A stretch of DNA of 64,000 bases from Lingula anatina (GCF_001039355.2 NW_019775713.1:573620-637619), one strand, 5' to 3'; shown: positions 1-14,570, counted from the first letter of the stretch. Notes: generated from the letters alone by a model not told the origin. Made by a program: numbers and translations.

Positions 1-5
1 GGGGG

Positions 6-3000
6 GGCTTGCCATAAGAAATTCGACACAAGTACCAAATAGAATGGATCGCTTCAACTTGACACTTAAATATTAATGTTTTAATATAAATATATATGTT
101 TGATTTCATTCATCGTTGCAGGATGCAAAATTCCGAAAAATATATGTGAGGGAAAATTCAGCATTCTGAGAAAATTTCACTCTCCATATTGTTTGCCCTA
201 AATAGGAAGAGGGGTCTTTAGATGTCTAGGCTATAGGTCTATATAATCCTATGTTAAGAATTCGAAGACTGTGGGGAGGGGGAAGCGAAGATTGGAGAGA
301 AGGGTAATTTATTTTTACGGTAACCATGGTAGGCCTACGGTAACGTAAGGCCTCAAGATGAAGTTTGAATAAGAGATAGGGCCTAGCCTATAAAAAGAAC
401 GAGTTTAGAAGACTTGAGTACATCGAGACTGTTTAGGCCTTGTCTCTAGGGTGTGACTGTCTCTCATTTGTACATTCTTCAACTAGATCGATCATTCCGT
501 TGTAGGTCTAAAGGAAATATATGGGCCTTACATAAATCCAGTCATTCAGGTAGGCCTATTAGTGAGTTCAAAACTATCCATTGTTTTTCAATAAAAGTTC
601 ATTTTACAATATCATGAAGCCTCTGGCACATTTAATTTTTAGCTCAATAACTCTTCTGGCCTCCCTATAGTGCCATACTTCAAGATCGCTGGTCAAGAAA
701 ACAATATCGAAATGAGACGTTTAGTTCTGGAGTAGGCCTATCGGTGATAATATTAAAAAATGCTGATCAGCCGGGTTTTTTTCTCCTCAATCCAGTTTCC
801 AATTCTAATCTATTGGAACACTGAGATTTTTCCGACTATCAAAAATATCACTGACCTAGCTCCCCCCCCCCGGAAGCCACGCCAAATCATCTCTGTAAAC
901 ACCTAAACACAAACTTCTGATATAAGGAGTGTTTCAGTGAAGCTACGTCCGTTGCATGCTTGACCGAACTATCGTGATTTTCTTACAGGGTGAAGAAAAA
1001 ACATACACAAATTGCTCAAAATGTTTCATGTGACATAAGTAATATCAGTGTAATATAAAATGTAGATGCATCTTGATTTATAAATATAATGTTCAGATTA
1101 GCTGAATAGAGGCTGCGGCAGTCAGGACTTAAGCTATTCATATATAGGCCCTACAAGGGAATAATAAACATTACGTTCCGACATTGTATAGAGCTATCAC
1201 CTTTTTTTTTTTTTAATTTTCCTGACAGGAATATAGATGCTTTAAAAGCTTTCTTGCCAAATCTTATACGTGTCATGGGTACGTGAACATGAATTAGGAC
1301 TTTCACATAAAATTTCATTGAAGCATAATTAACTCATTCCTTTTTTTTTTCAAATATCTTTTCTTTCTTTGATTCATTTATCTTTTTTTTTTTTGGGGGG
1401 GGGGGGGCTGTATTAACGTTGTAGTATCTTGTATTTGAATGCACGTCCTAGCTTGGTTTTTAGTGCAATTCGCCGTACTTTAAATCTATCAGTTGGGCCG
1501 ATATAAGGGTACATAAAAGATAATATATACAGCCAGTGTAGAGCCACTTGTCACGATTCTTCCATTCTCGTCCAGGGTTTTCATGTCAGATGAAGTCAGG
1601 TGCTTCGAGGCAGGTTTCGACGACAACGAACAATCAAAGTCAAAATGTTCGATAATCGTGAAACCAGCAGCTAAGACCTGGTGAAGAGGTTCGGGTTCTT
1701 TCAGATGGGAGGCGCCAGTGGTCTGCATCAATTTCGTCAGCCAAGACGTCCACAATTTTAGTTTATAATTGATATTAGGTACATTAATTACCCATGTGTT
1801 TCCGCCATGTTTCATCCCGCTTTTGGCTGCAAGCGTTTAATGTAGGCTCAGCAATACACAAGCATTATATCTTCTGACTTTCTTCTTTTCTTCCACATCG
1901 CGACCTATCTACCCCCCCCTTCCTAGACGACCTAGTTCGTCTGATAAGGTTTCAAGCCTTGCTGCTCAATGCTATTTTCCAGAAATGAATAATCAGGGTG
2001 TGCTTCCCTTGTATATATGTATATATCAAAAATAAATAATATATTTTTAATCAAAGATCCATATCTAAAAACAGAATGACAAATTCGCATTAACATTGTC
2101 AAAAATTAATTCGTTGAAAATGGCTATCCCTCAGAATACACTAGTCTAACATGATGAAATCATACGCCAGTCTCAGTAGCCGGCCATGCGTAAAATGAAC
2201 AGTGTTCCAGCAATTAACATGTTCATTCATCCTTACATCGTCGCCCATATTGGAATGAATCAATTATTGTGATATTATTAAGTTCCGGGAATCTAGCAGC
2301 TATTTGTCAGTTGCCGATAGTAAGCTATATAACTGAGTGCCACTGAAACTAGGAAATATATCTGGGACCGTGAGATATGAATCATCGACACAATTAGATA
2401 GAGATTAAACTCCGTATTAACCAAAGTCATCTCGGGCTCATTCAAAAGCAACGCTGGTGATCGATCAAAGGCACGGCTCAAATGGAAACAATTAACTGGG
2501 AACGAGACAAGGACATATTGCGCGATCTTCATAGAGCTCTGCGTTGACCATGAAGCTGGAGAGAAGTGTCATAGGTGGATGAACATGCTAGATGGCTACA
2601 TGCAATATATTTTCTTCCTGGATATATTCAATGTGCAATCAAAGTGAATTTTAATTATTCAAACGATTTAAAATAACGTTCAGTTAGTTCATTATTGGAT
2701 GATGGCCATAGGCCCTACAGTATATTGCTATCGAAAACGTTTGATGAACTCTGTCTTTTAATTAATTTATTTATTTGTTTTTAATTATGCAATGCCTAAG
2801 ATTATTTATTAACCATGAGTTTAATAATTTAAAAAAATCGGTGTTTTCATTATCTTTTTCTATACCAGTGCGGGCTCCATCATTAATCTTTCCATAGCCT
2901 GGACGTTGATCACTGCAAAGCGGAAATAGTTTTATAAAATATTCCACGAGTGACTAGAATATTATTTGCATACAGGCACGATGAAAAAAATTACTGAAAA

Positions 3001-4018
3001 TGTAATGATGACGTGTTAAAAGAAGGCTTGGCATCTTTGATTTAAAAGCGGCGATGTCCTCTTCCCCCCCCCCCTTCTGCTCTCTGATGAGAGCATGCGC
3101 TTGCCCGTTTGAATTGATCAACTTTATCACCTCTCACCGATTCACAATGCTATGTGGACAATACACGTATCTCGTCACTTTTGACCAACCTTCTGTTTAT
3201 CAGTACCTTTATTTAATTGACTATAGAAAAATTGATAACATTAACAACCGGTGAGCTATATCAATCACTAAATCGCTTTCCCCCAATAGCAAACGGTAGA
3301 ACAAAAGACATGTCCATCAAAGTCAATTAATTCGGGTGATATTTCTTGTCAATAATCCGTGGGGAACACGGCATCGTAGTAAATGTTGTGTGCGTTTTGC
3401 TAATGGCGCAGAGGTTTACTGCCTCAACTGTTTTATGATGGACAGCATGCGGTATTGGCAAATCTTCAATGCGCTGACTGCTGCGTATGCTCTGAGCTTT
3501 AATATTGTATCTGCAACTTTAATTCGGTAATCTATCAAATGATGACCCCCCCAAAAAAAAGACATATTCACTAAATAAATATGGCCTTTTCTGGAAATAA
3601 TATACGAAATATTTGCACTTGGGTTTTTACTGTCTGAGATATATAAGCATGCCATATTGCCTTATCTCACGTTTCAATAAAAATTATACAACATATAATC
3701 GTCACGCAGCTGGTCAGATAAAGTCCTAACGTTGTACAGCGTGTATCACGATATATACAGTTCCAGTCAATAAAATATCTGCACTTGATTCCAAAACTTA
3801 TTAAATTATACAAAGCTGATAGAAGCGTCACCGATAACAAATGCAGCAAGTGAGCGCGCCACGCCTAAATTTGATCGCGCACTCGACGAAGAACACGTAC
3901 ATGTATGTTACTGTTGTTTACCAGATGTTTCAGCGACGTCACCTTATGGAGCAAACTTAGGCATCTTACCTGCTATGAAACAAAGTCGAAGTACAAAGAA
4001 AATACGACTCCTGTAGGA
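6..4018. repeat. Duplicated 4-kb block, copy A
   Basis: Matches 4022-8050 along its whole length with only scattered substitutions and small indels, mostly in homopolymers. It ends at the single N at 4021. Only a G run lies before it, at the window start. Probably an unmerged allele. No recognisable gene is present. Confidence 0.95.
1489..1815 (-). other. Unrecognised 108-codon ORF in copy A
   Basis: Open frame beginning MKHGGNTWV. The copy-B equivalent (5516-5842) differs at one residue (Lys to Arg). No family is recognised and there is no convincing splice or promoter context. The similarity only reflects the recent duplication, so it is not evidence of selection. Confidence 0.2.
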
Positions 4019-4021
4019 ATN

Positions 4022-7000
4022 GGCTTGCCATAAGAAATTCGACACAAGTACCAAGTAGAATGGATCGCTTGACACTTAAATATTAATTTTTTTAAATATA
4101 AATATATATGTTTGATATCATTCATCGTTGCAGGATGCAAAATTCCGAAAAATATATGCCAGGGAAAATTCAGCATTCTGAGAAAATTTCACTCTGCATT
4201 GTTTGCCCTAAATAGGCAGAGGGGTCTTTAGATGTCTATAGGTCTATATAATCCTATGTTAAGAATTCGAAGACTGAGGGGAGGGGGAAGAGAAAATTGG
4301 AGAGAAGGGTAAATTATTTTTACGGTAACCATGGTAGGCCTACGGTAACGTGTAAGGCCTCAAGATGAAGTTTGAATAAGAGATAGGGCCTATAAAAAGA
4401 ACGAGTTTAGAAGACTTGAGTACATCGAGACTGTTTAGGCCTTGTCTCTAGGGTGTGACTGTCTCTCATTTGTACATTCTTCAACTAGATCGATCATTCC
4501 GTTGTAGGTCTAAAGGAAATATGGGCCTTACATAAATCCAGTCATTCAGGTAGGCCTATTAGTGAGTTCAAAACTATCCATTGTTTTTCAATAAAAGTTC
4601 ATTTTATAATATCATGAAGCCTCTGTCACATTTAATTTTTAGCTCAATAACTCTTCTGGCCTCCCTATAGTGCCATACTTCAAGATCGCTGGTCAAGAAA
4701 ACAATATCGAAATGAGACGTTTAGTTCTGGAGTAGGCCTATCGGTGATAATATTAAAAAATGCTGATCAGCCGGGTTTTTTTCTCCTCAATCCAGTTTCC
4801 AATTCTAATCTATTGGAACACTGAGATTTTTCCGACTATCAAAAATATCACTGACCTAGGCGCCCCCCCCCCCCCCGGACGCCACGCCAAATCATCCCTG
4901 TAAACACCTAAACACAAACTTCTGATAAAGAGTGTTTCAATTCTCTTCAGTGAAGCTACGTCCGTTGCATGCTTGACCGAACTATCGTGATTTACGAACA
5001 GGGTGAAGAAAAAAACATACACAAATTGCTCAAAATGTTTCATGTGACATTATTAATATCAGTGTAATATAAAATGTAGATGCATCTTGATTTATAAATA
5101 TAATGTTCAGATTAGCTGAATAGAGGCTGCGGCAGTCAGGACTTAAGCTATCATATATAGGCCCTACAAGGGAATAATAAACATTACGTTCCGACATTGT
5201 ATAGAGCTATCACCTTTTTTTTTTTTTTAATTTTCCTGACAGGAATATAGATGCTTTAAAAGCTTTCTTGCCAAATCTTATACGTGTCATGGGTACGGGA
5301 ACATGAATTAGGAGGACTTTCACATAAAATTTCATTGAAGCATAATTAACCCATTCCTTTTTTTTTTTTCAAATATCTTTTCTTTCTTTGATTCATTTAT
5401 CTTTTTTTTGTTTTTTTTTTTTTGGGGGGGGGGGCTGTATTAACGTTGTAGTATCTTGTATTTGAATGCACGTCCTAGCTTGGTTTTTAGTGCAATCCGC
5501 CGTACTTTAAATCTATCAGTTAGGCCGATATAAGGGTACATAAAAGATAATATATACAGCCAGTGTCGAGCCACTTGTCACGATTCTTCCATTCTCGTCC
5601 AGGGTTCTCATGTCAGATGAAGTCAGGTGCTTCGAGGCAGGTTTCGACGACAACGAACAATCAAAGTCAAAATGTTCGATAATCGTGAAACCAGCAGCTA
5701 AGACCTGGTGAAGAGGTTCGGGTTCTTTCAGATGGGAGGCGCCAGTGGTCTGCATCAATTTCGTCAGCCAAGACGTCCACAATTTTAGTTTATAATTGAT
5801 ATTAGGTACATTAATTACCCATGTGTTTCCACCATGTTTCATCCCGCTTTTGGATGCGAGCGTTTAATGTAGGCTCAGCAATACACAAACATTATATCTT
5901 CTGGCTTTCTTCTTTTCTTCTACATCGCGACCTATCTACCCCCCCCCCCCCCCTTTCTAGACTTCCTACCGTAGTTCGTCTGATAAGGTTTCAAGCTGCT
6001 CAATGCTATTTTCCAGAAATGAATAATCAGGGTGTGCTTCCCTTGTATATATGTATATATCAAAAATAAAAAATATATATTTTTAATCAAAGATCCATAT
6101 CTAAAAACAGAATGACAAATTCGCGTCAACATTGTCAAATATTAATTCGTTGAAAATGGCTATCCCTCAGAATACACTAGTCTAACATGATGAAATCATA
6201 CGCCAGTCTCAGTAGCCGGCCATGCGTAAAATGAACAGTGCTCCAGCAATTAACATGTTCATTCATCCTTACATCGTCGCCCATATTGGAATGAATCAAT
6301 TATTGTGATATTATTAAGTTCCGGGAATCTAGTAGCTATTTGTCAGTTGCCGATAGTAAGCTATATAAATGAGTGCCACTGAAACTAGGTAATATATCTG
6401 GGACCGTGAGATATGAATCATCGACACAATTAGATAGAGATTAAACTCCGTATTAACCAAAGTCATCTCGGGCTCATTCAAAAGCAACGCTGGTGATCGA
6501 TCAAAGGCACGACTCAAATGGAAACAATTAACTGGAAACGAGACAAGGACATATTGCGCGATCTTCATAGAGCTCTGCGTTGACCATGAAGCCGGCGAGA
6601 AGTGTCATAGGTGGATGAACATGCTAGATGGCTACATGCAATATATTTTCTTCCTGGTGTATTCAATGTGCAATCAAAGTGAATTTTAATTATTCAAACG
6701 CTTTAAAATAACGTTCAGTTAGTTCATTATTGGATGATGCATGGCCATAGGCCCTACAGTATATTGCTATCGAAAACGTTTGATGAACTCTGTCTTTTAA
6801 TTAATTAATTTATTTGTTTTTAATTATGCAATGCCTAAGATTATTTATTAACCATGAGTTTAATAATTTAAAAAAATCGGTGTTTTCATTATCTTTTTCT
6901 ATAGCAGTGCGGGCTCCATCATTAATCTTTCCATAGCCTGGACGTTGATCACTGCAAAGCGGAAATAGTTTTATAAAATATGCCACGAGTGACTAGAATA

Positions 7001-8050
7001 TTATTTGCATACAGGCACGATGAAAAAAAATTACTGAAAATGTAATGATGACGTGTTAAAAGAAGGCTTGGCATCTTTGATTTAAAAGCGGCGATGTCCT
7101 CTTTCACCCCCCCCCCCCCCCTCTGCTCTCTAGTGAGAGCATGCGCTTGCCCGTTCGAATTGATCAACTTTATCACCTCTCACCGATTCACCGTGCTATG
7201 TGGACAATACACGTATCTCGTCACTTTTGACCAACCTTCTGTTTATCAGTACCTATATTTAATTGACTATAGAAAAATTGATAACATTAACAACCGGTGA
7301 GCTATATCAATCACTAAATCGCTTTCCCCCATAGCAAACGGTAGAACAAAAGACATGTCCATCAAAGTCAATTAATTCGGGTGATAATCCGTGGGGAACA
7401 CGACATCGTAGTAAATGCTGTGTGCGTTTTGCTAATGGCGCAGAGGTTTACTGCCTCAACTGTTTTATGATGGACAGCATGCGGTATTGGCAAATCTTCA
7501 ATGCACTGACTGCTGCGTTTGCGCTGAGCTTTAATATTGTATCTGTAACTTTAATTCGGTAATCTATCAAATGATGAAAAAATAAGTAATTAGACATATT
7601 CACTAAATAAATATGGCCTTTTTTTGGAAATAATATACGAAAATTTTGCTCTTGGGTTTTTACTGTCTGAGATATATAAGCATGCCATATTGCCTTATCT
7701 CACGTTTCAATAAAAATTATACAACATATAATCGTCACACAGCTGGTCAGATAAAGTCCTAACGTTGTACAGCGTGTATCACGATATATACAGTTCCAGT
7801 CGATAAAATATCTGCACTTGATTCCAAAACTTATTAAATTATACAAAGCTGATAGAAGCGTCACCGATAACAAATGCAGCAAGTGAGCGCGCCACGCCTA
7901 AATTTGATCGCGCACTCGACGAAGAACATGTACATGTATGTCACTGTGGTTTACCAGATGTTTCAGCGACGTCACCTTATGGAGCAAACTTAGGCATCTT
8001 ACCTGCTATGAAACAAAGTCTAAGTACAAAGAAAATACGACTCCTGTAGG
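4022..8050. repeat. Duplicated 4-kb block, copy B
   Basis: Direct copy of 6-4018. The match stops at the point equivalent to the N at 4021, and copy B continues into unique sequence. Low-complexity T/G and C runs vary in length between copies. Confidence 0.95.
5516..5842 (-). other. Unrecognised 108-codon ORF in copy B
   Basis: Counterpart of the copy-A ORF at 1489-1815, with four nucleotide changes in or next to the frame. Function unknown; it may be chance. Confidence 0.2.
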
Positions 8051-9769
8051 AGTTGCATTCTGCCACTCCGAACGGCTGGCCTCTTCTGTCCACGCGCGTC
8101 TTTCAGCTTGGAGTGTCAAGATCAAAATGGTCGACGTTGACTTCGCGTCCAGGAACGGCGTCATTAAGTGAAACACGTGGCACACAGTTTATACCATCAT
8201 CTGTAATTTCCCAGGAAATTGTATGCAGTTAAATGAAATTTTCCGTCCCGCATAATATACTCGTAGCGTACTTACTGTGACAATTTTGAAACGAAATGAA
8301 TTTTCCGAACATCGTAAGGCCCGTATGCTGAAAGTATGCCCCGGGAGTGTTTCGAGATTGCGTTCGCAAATTATTCTTTGAATAAAGAGGAAATGCACAC
8401 ACATTTTTAAACAATCGAAAAAAAACGTAAATGGTGTGTACGAATTATCTCATCTGGGTGCTTTTGATATTTTTTAATACTGCAATTACTTACACGATTA
8501 AACGGTATAGTTTCAACGTCAGCCCGTAGAATGATCATGACAGGACGAAGACCCAGGCACGAAGTAGAATAGAGCTCAAAGTGACATTCAGTCCACAGTC
8601 GCTGCCTTAAATACATGTTCCAAAACAAAAAACATGGAATCTGTTTGACCAACTTTGCATATACAAGTGTCGATCTACGCGTGCCACGTCGCCGTGCTTT
8701 CACGAGCCGCGTGCGCCACGTTAACGATCAATGCGGTCTGTGTGTACAGTCTCCGATTCACTACCGCTGTGTTTGCTTTGTACAAGGTAGATAATCAAAC
8801 GAGACAGCTCCTATAACATAGACTCACGCTTTACCTTAACTCTGACAGATAATATCAAGGCATCAGGTGAACAATTAAAGGAAATGATGCTCATCTGTTC
8901 AATTGAAAACTAAGTCATTCTTGGAAAGAAACCTTTCCTGCGCTCGGTGGCAAGGTGCCCGGTAGCCCAGCCTCTGCTCTTTTGTAGTCATAAAATGCGG
9001 ACGACGCGTAATCGAAGGTCAACTTAAGTACTTGCTCTGAGCAGCTGGTTTAATGCCTGCGACAAGGCCCATTATCAGTTTGTTCGGTAATGTTAGCGAT
9101 AGCGGTTGTTTATTAAGGCGCGGACAAAGCGGGGCAATCCCCTCTAGAGACGCAGGTGAACAAAGTTAAGCGGTCGGCATTGTTCTATTGAAAGCCGAGA
9201 AGCGGGCGGTTATTGATATCCTAATCATTAAGTCTGTTGGTCACATCTTCCATGAGGAAGCTGACGTAATTTATTGTTCCCGTTGGCCATAGGTTAACTG
9301 CTCTTGTCCAACGAAATATTTCACTTCTAGACTATGGCAATATATGCTGCTTACAGTAATGCTTTTAAGCATTTAATTCAAATTATTGTATGAAAGGAAC
9401 GTAGCCTTGATTGATGAAACGACATAATGCTTATTGATAAAAATAATTAAAAAATTCATAACAAATGATAACGTATTGTATGAAGTGAATGAGAGAACGT
9501 TATCACTCAACAATGGAATGACGAGTCGGATAAAAGATGATATTTCTACCATATGGTACACATTTTCATTTATTTCGAATTCCGCCCCCAAAATGAGAGT
9601 GACCCAATAGGCAGAATAGCATATCGTCTATCAAAATACATGTACTTCTGTTCACCCAAGGTCATTTTCTTCCACGTTGTAGGCCTAGTTATAAAGTTGT
9701 GATTCGATCATCCAATCCTTCTCCAACCTCTTCACTGGCATGGGACACAGGGTTCGGAGGGTCAGAAAA

Positions 9770-9903
9770 AACCGCCCCCTTTGTCAGGAAAAGGTCCATT
9801 TGGGGTAAAATGTTATCTAGGTACACATAAGTTTCATTGTAAAAGGTCCACTTTTTCAGAAAAGAGCCCCCCTTTTGAATTTGCTGGCTACGGGCCTGGG
9901 ACA
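9770..9903 (+). repeat. Dispersed repeat family D, copy 1
   Basis: Shares the core GGTAAAATnTnATCTAGG and GTAAAAGGTC with the inverted copy at 14630-14735, and TTTGCTGGCTA near its right end with the copy near 60597. Likely a remnant of a short interspersed element. Confidence 0.6.
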
Positions 9904-11000
9904 CATTGTATAAAATCTCGGACGCAGGCAAAAAACGCCTCGGCGGATTATAATGTCACCTAACAGGCAGGATCCAGTCTATATTCGCCATTATTTAAGC
10001 ATTTTTGTTATCAGAATACGTGGTCCTATTACTTACTATGTTATTAGCAACAGAATAATGTTATTAATAATAGAATAAAATAGAATAAAACGCGGAAACA
10101 AAGGAGATCGATAGTAAAAAAAATTGACAGATAGATTCAGAAAACGCGTAACGTGTGTTGCCTCTTAACGCGGGTTCAACACTCAAAAAGCAGCGGTACA
10201 CGGTCTCTCGTCTGCCTTTCTTTCTCTAACATTCTTTCTTTCTAGTCAACAAGCCTTCCTGAATGTGGAAATCGGTATTATTAAATGAATAATGTTTGAG
10301 TACCATTTACGGAGAGACGTCTTTCATTTTTAATGGAAATATACGTTTGGATGTACCTCTCTCTTCATAATAAACAATAATGAGTATCATCTACATGTAT
10401 TACGTATAATCCACGTGTTACTCTTGCCCCAATCCATAATTTACTATAATAATGAAGGTTTGCGCAAAATTAACCCCTATGATAAACCTCTTCGTAAATT
10501 ACGTTTAGTAATCTATGATGTATCTTCAAAGTCGGCCAACAGCATTTTACCGGTCCCTTTATCATTGTCCTTCTAAAAGAATGCTTAATAAGAGTTTTCC
10601 ATTTGTAATGACGATGTCACGATGAACTCCTATTCAGCAGAGATTTTACTGCCGCCTCGTAACAAAATCATCATGAATATTTAATCGCCATGAAAGGCGG
10701 TCCCAATGCTATTATTCATAGTACACGTATGACAAGGCTTCATCAGTGTATTCGAAATACGCAGCCCGTAGAATCATAACAAAAAGCCTTAGGTAGATGT
10801 AGCAAAAAGAGCATTGGCTATGCAAATTTATAAAAAGCGAAAAATCTATGAATGAATGAATTAATGCAGACGGTACTTATTAAAAGCTAGATGAAACACG
10901 CACAATTGTGGCCTTTTTAATTTCTTTTTATCCAGTTCTTATGATAAAACAAACATCTGATCGATTTGTCGCCATCTTTTCTTATCTGCTTTCATCATTT

Positions 11001-11393
11001 TTCTGCAATACTATTTATCTCTGAGTATAAAATATAACTACAAACACATAAATGGGTCAGAAATTGTGATATCTGCCACTGTTGGTGTACAATCAATGCC
11101 TTTATTTCTTTATTTTACATAAATTGAGTTTTTCTGCAATACTATTTATCTCTCGAGTGCAAAATATAACTACAAACTCATAAATGGGTCAGAAATTGTG
11201 ATATCTGCCACTGTTGGTGTACAATCAATGCCTTTATCCCTTTATTTTACATAAATTGAGTTTTTTTGCAATACTATTTATCTCTCGAGTGCAAAATATA
11301 ACTACAAACTCATAAATGGGTCAGAAATTGTGATATCTGCCACTGTTGGTGTACAATCAATGTCTTTATCCCTTTATTTTACATAAATTGAGT
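11001..11393. repeat. Tandem repeat, three units of about 131 bp
   Basis: Units start near 11001, 11132 and 11264, each containing ATGGGTCAGAAATTGTGATA and TGTACAATCAATG. The copies are nearly identical. This is satellite-like and has no coding sense. Confidence 0.92.
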
Positions 11394-11766
11394 CTTTGCC
11401 GTTTTATTCCTGCTATCGTCATTTTGCTTCTTTATGCTCCAAAAATTGTTGATTTTATGCACCATTAATCTCTTTTTATAATGGGTAAAACATTGGGCTT
11501 TATTATATAATGAACACCTGTCAAAAATGCAGGTCATTATAATTATTTTCGTACTTAGTGAACGGCATTCCCTTCGGAGGCCTTAATATCATTGTACTCA
11601 GTAACATACTGCGTGAGAAAGCTTTCTCCCATAAAAAATCGGAATCACCTCGGAAACTGACACACTTAATGACAAAATTTCTGCAAACCCTAACAAGCAT
11701 TCCAACAACACAGAATACACGTGGATATAGGCTATACAAAATTACAAACAAACAAACAAACGGACG

Positions 11767-11770
<4 letters not shown>

Positions 11771-11803
<33 letters not shown>

Positions 11804-11807
11804 AATA
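11771..11807. repeat. (AAAT)n microsatellite
   Basis: About nine consecutive AAAT units, followed by GATGAT repeats. Confidence 0.9.
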
Positions 11808-12244
11808 ATGACAGTTGTGATGATGATGATAAAACTGAAATAACCCAAACGAAATAATTTGAAAGAAGCTAAATATGATATAAGAAAAGAAACAAAATGA
11901 GTGACAGAGGAGCCATGCGAATTCGAGATACGATTCCTTGATATTGTCGCACTCGTGAGTTCACAATTCTACGAATAAAAGGCGCACGTCTCGGATAAAA
12001 ATCTGATATAGGTTTTAAATTTCGTCCGTCACGAGTTGCATTAGTTGAAATCGTGCCCACGCTTCCCATTGCACGCCCCGAATTGTGTAGAACTTGTTCT
12101 AGGCTCCTATCATACATGTATTGATGAGAAAGCAGGCGGCAATGCACGTCCTTCCGTTACCCAAGGTTGAAAGTTTCAGTGTAAGACATCACCTCATCGG
12201 CAACCCCCCTCTTTCTCCCACCACACACCCACCCAACAGGTATA

Positions 12245-12301
12245 CGCACACGCACACACACGCGCGCACGCGCATACGCACACACACGCATACGCACACA
12301 A
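12245..12301. repeat. CA/CG-rich microsatellite
   Basis: Interrupted CA repeat with CGCGCG insertions. Confidence 0.9.
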
Positions 12302-13854
12302 AGACAGTTATGAAGAATCATTATGAAGGCGAATTCTATTGGAAGGGACATTAATATTTTCTCATCAGATTCGACAATGGCCTATGACAGTCGAAAGAAA
12401 AGCTCAGTATCAGTGAGATGTTCACATGTTTATGTAATGATTATTTATTTGGGTTTTTATATCAAACCAAAGCTGCATATTTGTGCACTTGTGTAGCCTC
12501 CACAAGTCGTGACCAGTTCTTCAACCACTTGCACCAGCAATTCGGGATTGCAGCCACCCAGGAAAATAAACCCTAACTGGTTCCGGTCTAAAATGCGTCA
12601 AAAGACTTTTTTGTTTTGTCTGAAGCTTGAAAAAATAACCGTCCAGAATGCAATATAAACTACATTCACGATTCGAGGCTTTAAATCAATTGTTAAAAAT
12701 AAGTTATCAAGTCTTTTGTTCTTTCCATGTCTTCATAAGAGAAAGAATGAGCGTAATAGCTTAGCTTCATACAGAAATCAATTTAGTTTTCCTGGAAAAT
12801 TCAACATTTTATTTTAATCACGTCACCAAGGTATGCTATATCCAAAATTAAACCGCTCAAAGAATTACAATCCATCAACCCGCATTTGACTTTAAAATCT
12901 TCATATTTTGTATATTTCTACTAAGAAAGGTAAAAAAAACAATAAATTTAAAACTCAAACTCGGGTTTATAGATAACGATTTTCTCAACAATTCTGGATA
13001 TGTTGTACCTCGAAGCTTATAACGAAATTGCAAAAAGAAAAAAAAATCCAGGAAAATTGATCTGTAATCATGCAATATATATTTGCTATATTAAGATGTG
13101 GTACTCAGTGTCTGCCTTTAAGTCTCCTTCTGAACAAGCCTGAAAAAAAATACCCGCAGCAGCAACTTACACACACGTGTCCTTGAAATTCAGGAGTGAA
13201 CCTTTTATGTACGATTCAACGTGACAGAGAACCCCCCATAACAGAGAGTCCGCTTCCCATTCATTTGTACAGATAAACCTCCCCCTAGATTTTGGTCAGG
13301 CTAACCCTACCCTTTATAACTAAATGGAGGGCGGACTTTCTGTTACACAGACCTTCAGTTTCGTTACAGCGGAATAGAGTCTCTCAGTTGGCGACTTGTA
13401 CAGTTAATTAAGGGACCGAATGTGATTTGAGGACCAGGGTAGAGCCGTAGCATACGTGAAACTTATACGGGAGTGAAAGCGCTCATCTACAAGTGTCAAA
13501 TATTTCATCCAAACCGCCTCCACAAGCCATTAATTAAGGATGTCACCAGTTTTTAAATGTCGCAGCCATGTTGTCCGTATACGTTTTGTCGAGGTTCGTA
13601 AGATATATCTTTTAACAGGTAATATCAGGGCGTTTTGCTATTAAAAATATTTTCATAGTAAATGTATTTCAACAAATATATATTCACATGAGAAATATCC
13701 ACAAGGCACAATTACACTTGTTATTCATTTCCATAGCCGTGATGTACTTAACCTCGGTTGTCTACTCTTGTAAAAAAACAATAGTATCGGAATAATTAGT
13801 TTTTGAAAGATCAATGTGACTCGTTGACATGTTATCACTCTCTCCATGTGTATG

Positions 13855-13911
13855 CGCATGTGTGTGTGTGTGTGTGTGTGCGCGCGCGAGTACGCGCGCG
13901 CACGTGTGTGT
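13855..13911. repeat. GT/GC microsatellite
   Basis: (GT)n running into alternating GC (GCGCGCG) and back to GT. It is alternating purine-pyrimidine and so could form Z-DNA. Confidence 0.9.
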
Positions 13912-14570
13912 ACCCCAGTCACATGTACTACTACAGCATAATAAGCAATTTGTACCCGGTACTCACTGATAAAACCCATAGAACGAGAGAACCATGAGGA
14001 GAGGCGATTGCAGCCACAGGAACAAAGATCTCAACTGACTTGAAGTCCCTTCATCGGCCAAACATAGCTGTCATAGACCGACATGTCTTCCCTGCACCTT
14101 TTCTGGTTTTGCAGAAAATGTCAGCATTTAGTAAAGCACAATATGGAGAAAAAGCAGTGCACAAACCCCGCAAGCGCATGCGCTGTGTGTCTCGCTGATT
14201 TGTAACTTTACAAACCACAACGACCGCAAAGATTGTCTTTTTAGGTGCGGCTTATTAGGTTAAATTAGCTATTCTCATTGAATTTCATTCTTGGTATAAG
14301 TAAAGCAACGTGCAATTCTTTTATCAATATCCATTAGGAACATGAAGTAAATTATTAATGTCATAACAAAGGTTTACATGGATCTCACAGGAAAAAAGCT
14401 GACCTTATAACTGTGCTTCATATACATGCATATGTATGTAGTTTAAATCCATGCATTCTTTGCGTCTTTTTTTTTAATAAACTAACATTGCAATTAACAT
14501 TGGATCGGTATTATTTATTACTTCTCTGACAAATGCGTGCTTCCTACAGGCGTAACAAGGAAAGGGTGTG

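Noticed and set aside
8407-8703. 98-codon minus-strand ORF beginning MKARRRG
   Set aside because: No family match, no convincing flanking splice sites, and overlapping unrelated frames.
11869-12147. 92-codon minus-strand ORF near 12 kb
   Set aside because: No transposase or other domain motif recognised; likely chance.
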